DNA of 64,000 bases from Bombella dulcis (GTDB lineage Bacteria; Pseudomonadota; Alphaproteobacteria; Acetobacterales; Acetobacteraceae): contig NZ_JANIDV010000003.1 of NCBI RefSeq assembly GCF_026385505.1, positions 211,275 to 275,274 on the forward strand, in the 5' to 3' direction. A program made the translations under genes and the position numbers. The notes below the pieces were generated by a model that had not been told where the DNA came from, did not search any database, and saw only the letters and a list, made by a program, of their open reading frames with translations. Shown one piece after another: positions 61,117 through 64,000 of this stretch (position 1 is its first letter; the number at the start of each line of letters is the position of its first letter).

Positions 61117-61140
61117 AGGCCCTTGTGGACGGGCTTTTTT
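61117..61140 (+). terminator. Intrinsic terminator after the YqgE/AlgH gene
   Basis: GCCC (61119-61122) and GGGC (61131-61134) stem followed by six T (61135-61140). Confidence 0.7.
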
Positions 61141-61163
61141 GCGCATGAATCCGGAAACGCCCT

Positions 61164-61193
61164 CTTGAAACCGGTGTGATTGTGCCTAAATTT
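61164..61193 (+). promoter_or_regulatory. Candidate sigma32 (RpoH) promoter of clpB
   Basis: CTTGAA (61164-61169), 15-base spacer, CCTAAATTT (61185-61193), close to the heat-shock pattern CTTGAA-N13-15-CCCCATTTA. It is about 80 bp before the clpB start, as expected for a heat-shock gene. Confidence 0.55.
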
Positions 61194-61274
61194 TAAGCAC
61201 GGTCTGTCGCCATATCGGGGCGGGCCGAACATTCATCGCTGCCAGAGCTGGGGCGAGAAGGAGAGGCGAACATC

Positions 61275-63875
61275 ATGGATATTCAGAAATTTACGGAACG
61301 CAGTCAGGGTTTCATTCAGGCTGCCCAGACCATTGCACTGCGTGACTACCACCAGCAGCTGACGCCGGAGCATTTGCTCAAGGCCCTGCTGGATGATGAG
61401 CAGGGGGCCGCTGCGGGGCTGATCCGTGCTGCCGGGGGTGACCCGAAAATCGTCCGGCAGGCTAATGATGCGGCACTGGCCAAGTTGCCAGCCGTGCAGG
61501 GGAGTGGGGCTTCCCAGCCTCAGCCGACGCCGGATTTCGTGCGGGTGCTGGACGGTGCGGAGGCCGCTGCCAAAGCTGCTGGTGACAGTTTTGTCGCACA
61601 GGATCGTCTGCTGGCAGGGATTGCCGCCAGCAAGACGCCGGCTGGGGATGCGTTGCGTCAGGGCAAGGCATCTGCCCAGGCCCTGGAGGGTGCGATCGCT
61701 GCCGTACGCAAGGGGCGGACCGTGGATTCGGCTTCTGCTGAAAATAATTTCGATGCGCTGAAGAAATATGCCCGTGATGTGACGGCTCAGGCGCAGGAAG
61801 GCAAGCTGGATCCGGTCATCGGGCGTGATGAGGAAATCCGCCGGGCCATTCAGGTTCTGGCACGCCGCAGCAAGAACAATCCGGTCCTGATCGGTGAGCC
61901 CGGTGTCGGCAAGACAGCCATCGTGGAGGGTCTGGCACTGCGTATCGTCAATGGCGATGTGCCGGAGGCTCTGCGGAACAAGAAGCTGCTTTCCCTCGAC
62001 ATGGGGGCACTGATCGCCGGTGCGAAATATCAGGGTGAGTTTGAGGAACGCCTGAAGGCTGTTCTCAAGGAGATTGAGAGTGCCGAGGGGCAGATCATTC
62101 TCTTCATTGATGAGATGCATACACTCGTCGGGGCAGGCCGTTCCAGCGGGGCGATGGATGCGTCCAATCTCATCAAGCCGGAACTGGCCCGTGGCGTGCT
62201 GCACTGCCTTGGTGCCACGACTCTGGATGAGTACCGCAAATATATCGAGAAGGATGCCGCTCTGGCCCGCCGTTTTCAGCCGGTCTTTGTGGGTGAGCCG
62301 TCCGTTGCGGATACGATCTCCATTCTGCGTGGAATCAAGGAGAAGTACGAGCTGCATCATGGGGTGCGGATCACCGATAATGCGTTGGTTTCCGCAGCGA
62401 CCCTGTCCAACCGGTACATCACGGACCGCTTTCTGCCGGACAAGGCCATCGACCTGATTGACGAGGCGGCCAGTCGCCTGCGTATGCAGATCGACAGCAA
62501 GCCGGAGGCTCTGGATGAGCTGGACCGCCGCATCATCCAGCTGAAGATCGAGCGTGAGGCCATCCGCAAGGAGGATGACACGGCTTCCCGTGAGCGTCTG
62601 GAAGCTCTGGAGGCAGAGCTGGCCGACCTTCAGGAGAAGTCCGATGCGATGAGTGCAGCCTGGCATGCGGAGAAAGACCGCATGAATGCCGTGCAGAAAT
62701 ACAAGGAAGACCTCGACCATGCCCGGTCCGAGGTCGAGGTGGCACAGCGTCAGGGGAATCTTCAGCGGGCATCCGAGCTGATGTACAGCCGTATTCCGGA
62801 GCTGGAACGCCAGATCGAGCAGGCCCAGCAGGAGGAGGCTCAGTCTGATGGCAATGCGCTGTTTGCTGATACTGTGACGGATCAGGGAATTGCCGCTGTC
62901 GTGTCCCGCTGGACGGGTGTGCCGGTGGACCGGATGCTGGAGGGTGAACGCTCCAAGCTCATGCGGATGGAGTCCGTCCTGCGCGAGCGTGTCGTGGGGC
63001 AGGAGTCGGCTCTGGTGGCCGTGTCCAATGCTGTGCGTCGTGCCCGTGCCGGGTTGCAGGACCCCAATCGCCCGATTGGTTCCTTCCTGTTCCTTGGCCC
63101 GACCGGTGTGGGCAAGACTGAGCTTGCCAAGACGCTGGCGCAGTTCCTCTTTGATGATGAACGTGCCCTGTTGCGGATCGACATGAGTGAGTTCATGGAG
63201 AAGCATTCCGTCTCCCGTCTGATCGGTGCTCCTCCGGGTTATGTCGGTTATGATGAAGGCGGTGTGCTGACCGAGGCCGTGCGGCGTCGTCCTTATCAGG
63301 TCATCCTGTTTGATGAGGTAGAGAAGGCACATGAGGATGTCTTCAACATTCTCCTTCAGGTGCTGGATGATGGCCGCCTGACGGATGGTCAGGGTCGTGT
63401 GGTGGATTTCCGCAATACGATCATCGTGCTGACCAGCAATCTCGGTTCCGAGATTCTGGCTCATCAGAAGGATGGCGAATCTACTGAAACCGTACGGAAT
63501 GAGGTGATGGAGGTTGTCCGGGCGCATTTCCGGCCCGAGTTCCTGAACCGTCTGGACGAGATCATTCTCTTCTCCCGCCTCCAGCGGGCGGATATGGGGC
63601 AGATCGTGGAAATCCAGCTGGGCCGTCTGCGGCATCTGCTGGAGGATCGCAAGATCACCCTGTCTCTCGATGAGAAGGCACGGGAGTGGATGGCCGAGGC
63701 CGGGTATGATCCGGTTTATGGTGCCCGTCCCCTGAAGAGGGTGATCCAGCGTGAGCTGCAGAACCCGCTGGCGGGCCTTCTGCTGGAGGGGACCATCCAT
63801 GATGGGGATGAGATAACGGTTTCGGCCAATAAGGATGGGCTGCTCATAAATGGACAGTCCACTGCCGGGAACTGA
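61275..63875 (+). CDS. clpB: ATP-dependent disaggregase ClpB
   Basis: AAA+ hexamer that rescues aggregated proteins with DnaK. The 866-residue protein has the Clp N-domain, NBD1 with Walker [14 protein letters not shown] (about 204-216) and pore loop [10 protein letters not shown], a long coiled-coil M-domain (about 410-525, heptad-rich [12 protein letters not shown] ...), and NBD2 with [13 protein letters not shown], pore loop [13 protein letters not shown] and sensor-2 [10 protein letters not shown]. The M-domain distinguishes ClpB from ClpA/C. A probable heat-shock promoter precedes it and a perfect terminator follows. Confidence 0.98.
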   Translation: MDIQKFTERSQGFIQAAQTIALRDYHQQLTPEHLLKALLDDEQGAAAGLIRAAGGDPKIVRQANDAALAKLPAVQGSGASQPQPTPDFVRVLDGAEAAAKAAGDSFVAQDRLLAGIAASKTPAGDALRQGKASAQALEGAIAAVRKGRTVDSASAENNFDALKKYARDVTAQAQEGKLDPVIGRDEEIRRAIQVLARRSKNNPVLIGEPGVGKTAIVEGLALRIVNGDVPEALRNKKLLSLDMGALIAGAKYQGEFEERLKAVLKEIESAEGQIILFIDEMHTLVGAGRSSGAMDASNLIKPELARGVLHCLGATTLDEYRKYIEKDAALARRFQPVFVGEPSVADTISILRGIKEKYELHHGVRITDNALVSAATLSNRYITDRFLPDKAIDLIDEAASRLRMQIDSKPEALDELDRRIIQLKIEREAIRKEDDTASRERLEALEAELADLQEKSDAMSAAWHAEKDRMNAVQKYKEDLDHARSEVEVAQRQGNLQRASELMYSRIPELERQIEQAQQEEAQSDGNALFADTVTDQGIAAVVSRWTGVPVDRMLEGERSKLMRMESVLRERVVGQESALVAVSNAVRRARAGLQDPNRPIGSFLFLGPTGVGKTELAKTLAQFLFDDERALLRIDMSEFMEKHSVSRLIGAPPGYVGYDEGGVLTEAVRRRPYQVILFDEVEKAHEDVFNILLQVLDDGRLTDGQGRVVDFRNTIIVLTSNLGSEILAHQKDGESTETVRNEVMEVVRAHFRPEFLNRLDEIILFSRLQRADMGQIVEIQLGRLRHLLEDRKITLSLDEKAREWMAEAGYDPVYGARPLKRVIQRELQNPLAGLLLEGTIHDGDEITVSANKDGLLINGQSTAGN

Positions 63876-63891
63876 GTGAATCGATAAAGAG

Positions 63892-63925
63892 ACCGGCCCC
63901 CCTTGGAAAGGGGGCCGGTTTTTTT
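63892..63925 (+). terminator. Intrinsic terminator after clpB
   Basis: ACCGGCCCCC and GGGGGCCGGT form a long perfect stem with loop CTTGGAAAG-like bases, followed by six or more T. Confidence 0.92.
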
Positions 63926-64000
63926 ATGTCTGGAATCAGGCCGATTCCTGTTTGTGGGAATCGCGGGGGTGATTCGTCTGGGGGATGTGGTTTATTGTTA

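Noticed and set aside
61233..63800. 855-residue minus-strand ORF opposite clpB, and similar long antisense ORFs opposite ettA (44147-46384) and the flavoprotein gene (5066-6745)
   Set aside because: They are shadows of GC-rich genes; the sense proteins carry complete family motifs while the antisense translations have no recognisable domains.
1..64000. CRISPR arrays, insertion sequences, prophage or integrase genes
   Set aside because: I saw no regularly spaced repeats, transposase motifs or phage structural genes anywhere in the window.

Overview
The window is chromosomal DNA from an alphaproteobacterium, most probably an acetic acid bacterium (Acetobacteraceae). The evidence is a three-subunit membrane flavoprotein dehydrogenase of the gluconate/sorbitol type, a quinone-linked D-lactate dehydrogenase, a MucR regulator, an alphaproteobacterial SspB, a circularly permuted two-piece tmRNA gene, HisZ, a DUF3035 (BamF-like) lipoprotein and an OlsB-like ornithine-lipid acyltransferase. 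Most genes are GC-rich and densely packed. Two stretches are visibly AT-rich: about 35130-36680 (mucR/fur) and about 54870-56880 (the retron).

Layout. 1-2596: 5' part of an RND efflux pump. 2871-6823: periplasmic dehydrogenase operon (small subunit, FAD subunit, triheme cytochrome c). 6967-12086: argD-argF-hslO-hypothetical-lipoprotein, all on the minus strand. 12291-13937: D-aminopeptidase. 14030-22734: plus-strand housekeeping run (recX, CHAP protein, tatA, ribF, ileS, lspA, DUF3035, mutL). 22907-27827: dld, DUF1643, lytic transglycosylase, small protein, glycosyltransferase. 27922-30057: AbrB-type transporter, sspB and ssrA. 30216-35131: thyX, fbaA, nfuA, nitroreductase, tsaB, rimI. 35576-39168: mucR, fur, olsB, lnt. 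39255-42757: a frameshifted XRE regulator, a phosphatase, Trm112-like, LON-domain and CnoX-like proteins. 42934-47548: four tRNAs with ppa, ettA and argC. 47735-54859: serC, hisZ, purA, ftsY, mtaB, dapF. 54949-56876: a retron. 56974 to the end: methyltransferase, DEAD-box helicase, SDR, YqgE and clpB.

The most notable element is the retron between dapF and the methyltransferase. It has a recognisable promoter, an msr-msd RNA with a1/a2 inverted repeats, a reverse transcriptase with NAxxH, YVDD and VTG motifs, and a TOPRIM-domain effector. RT and TOPRIM look like one Ec67-type fusion that is split here by a single-base frameshift in a short T run.

Other points: ssrA (tag ANDNSEVLAVAA) lies directly upstream of sspB, pairing the tag with its ClpXP adaptor. 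A 35-codon ORF with a strong Shine-Dalgarno follows ftsY. Three apparent one-base indels (39431, 51461-51467, 56019-56022) all fall in or beside short homopolymers, so they are either real gene decay or sequencing error.
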